Assembly (NCBI GenBank): GCA_900557175.1
Contig: USSL01000108.1
Location: forward strand, 1-6,267
DNA: 6,267 nt
From: an uncultured Eubacteriales bacterium
GTDB lineage: Bacteria > Bacillota > Clostridia > Lachnospirales > Lachnospiraceae
Direction of reading: 5' to 3'
Shown here: positions 5,839 through 6,267 of the stretch, piece by piece
Position numbering within the stretch: position 1 is the first letter of the stretch
Layout: every line of letters begins with the position of its first letter
The notes under the pieces: generated by a model
The model's database searches: none
What the model saw: the letters and a program-made list of their open reading frames with translations, nothing else
Told to the model about the DNA's origin: nothing
Position numbers and translations under genes: made by a program

Positions 5839-6267
5839 TCACTCTTTATAAATCGCACCGAAACGGCATTTTTCAATACATGTGCCGCACTTAATGCACT
5901 TGTCCTGAACAATCATGTGAACTTCCTTCACCTTGCCGACAATCGCATCGTTTGGACAGTTCCTTGCACACAGCGTGCAGCCCTTGCACTTATCGGCATC
6001 AATCTTATAGCGCACAAGACTGCGGCAGACGCCGGCCGGACATTTCTTATCAACAACATGGGCTACATACTCGTCCCGGAAATATTTCAGTGTGGAAAGT
6101 ACAGGGTTCGGCGCTGTCTGTCCAAGACCGCACAGCGCATTATCCTTAATATAATAGCAAAGCTGTTCAAGCTTATCCAAATCTTCAAGTGTACCGTTGC
6201 CCTTTGTAATCTTATCAAGAATCTCGTACATACGCTTTGTACCGATACGGCACGGCGTACATTTGCC
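5839..6267 (-). CDS. hydB: Hydrogenase NADH-oxidising subunit HydB (NuoF-like), C-terminal part
   Basis: The frame runs off the right edge; 142 C-terminal residues are seen and the stop is TGA 5841-5839. The fragment opens with G-K-C-T-P-C-R-I-G-T-K-R, the NuoF [4Fe-4S] signature whose fourth Cys is in A-L-C-G-L-G-Q about 40 residues later. It then reads T-A-P-N-P-V-L-S-T-L-K-Y-F, as in NuoF and HydB. The tail carries two ferredoxin [4Fe-4S] motifs, C-K-G-C-T-L-C-A-R-N-C-P and C-I-K-C-G-T-C-I-E-K-C, which complex I NuoF lacks but HydB/HndC subunits have. FMN- and NADH-binding domains would be beyond the window. It feeds electrons from NADH to HydA, 14 bases downstream. The Met at 6231 is internal, not a start. 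A formate dehydrogenase diaphorase is a less likely reading given the neighbour. Confidence 0.93.
   Translation of the reverse strand, partial: GKCTPCRIGTKRMYEILDKITKGNGTLEDLDKLEQLCYYIKDNALCGLGQTAPNPVLSTLKYFRDEYVAHVVDKKCPAGVCRSLVRYKIDADKCKGCTLCARNCPNDAIVGKVKEVHMIVQDKCIKCGTCIEKCRFGAIYKE

Noticed and set aside
5839..6231. A stand-alone 130-residue ferredoxin-like gene starting at ATG 6231
   Set aside because: The frame continues to the window edge through G-K-C-T-P-C-R-I-G-T-K-R, the NuoF Fe-S signature, so this Met is internal to hydB.
1..6267. Mobile element, CRISPR array, phage or toxin-antitoxin content
   Set aside because: I saw no transposase, integrase, direct-repeat array, terminal inverted repeats or tRNA. 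All complete genes belong to ordinary chromosomal families with similar base composition.

Overview
The window looks like chromosomal DNA from an anaerobic Gram-positive Clostridia member, most likely a gut Lachnospiraceae-like bacterium. This rests on three things: an NADH-linked [FeFe] hydrogenase of the clostridial modular type, a BceAB-like ABC transporter with a Firmicutes-style FtsX permease, and a Bacillus-type membrane phosphatidylserine synthase. Purine-rich Shine-Dalgarno sites and short U-tract terminators fit the same picture. The species cannot be named from this stretch.

Layout. Positions 1-2140 (+ strand) hold the last 37 codons of an ABC transporter ATPase, overlapping by 8 bases a complete 677-residue BceB-like permease. 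A hairpin at 2159-2198 lies between this unit and the convergent genes and can terminate transcription both ways. Positions 2209-3887 (- strand) form a two-gene lipid operon: a 341-residue flippase-like membrane protein (lysyl-PG synthase transmembrane family) is transcribed first, followed after 35 bases by pssA. A good sigma-A-type promoter sits just upstream (3925-3953). Positions 4073-6267 (- strand) are the end of a hydrogenase operon: the C-terminal part of a NuoF-like NADH-oxidising subunit (HydB), then, 14 bases on, the complete catalytic subunit HydA (583 residues), followed by a textbook intrinsic terminator at 3992-4036.

How the genes work together. HydB passes electrons from NADH through FMN and Fe-S clusters into HydA, which reduces protons to H2. 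This disposes of fermentative reductant, possibly by electron bifurcation with ferredoxin. PssA makes phosphatidylserine from CDP-diacylglycerol, and its operon partner probably moves a lipid across the membrane. The BceAB-like transporter probably deals with cell-wall-active peptides, but no two-component system is inside the window to confirm this.

Every gene belongs to a known family, and I see no mobile element, CRISPR array, RNA gene or clearly new system. The points most worth a second look are the Ser in the first H-cluster motif of HydA, paired with a nearby extra Cys, the flippase-pssA pairing, and two adjacent palindromes in the gap between those two genes.
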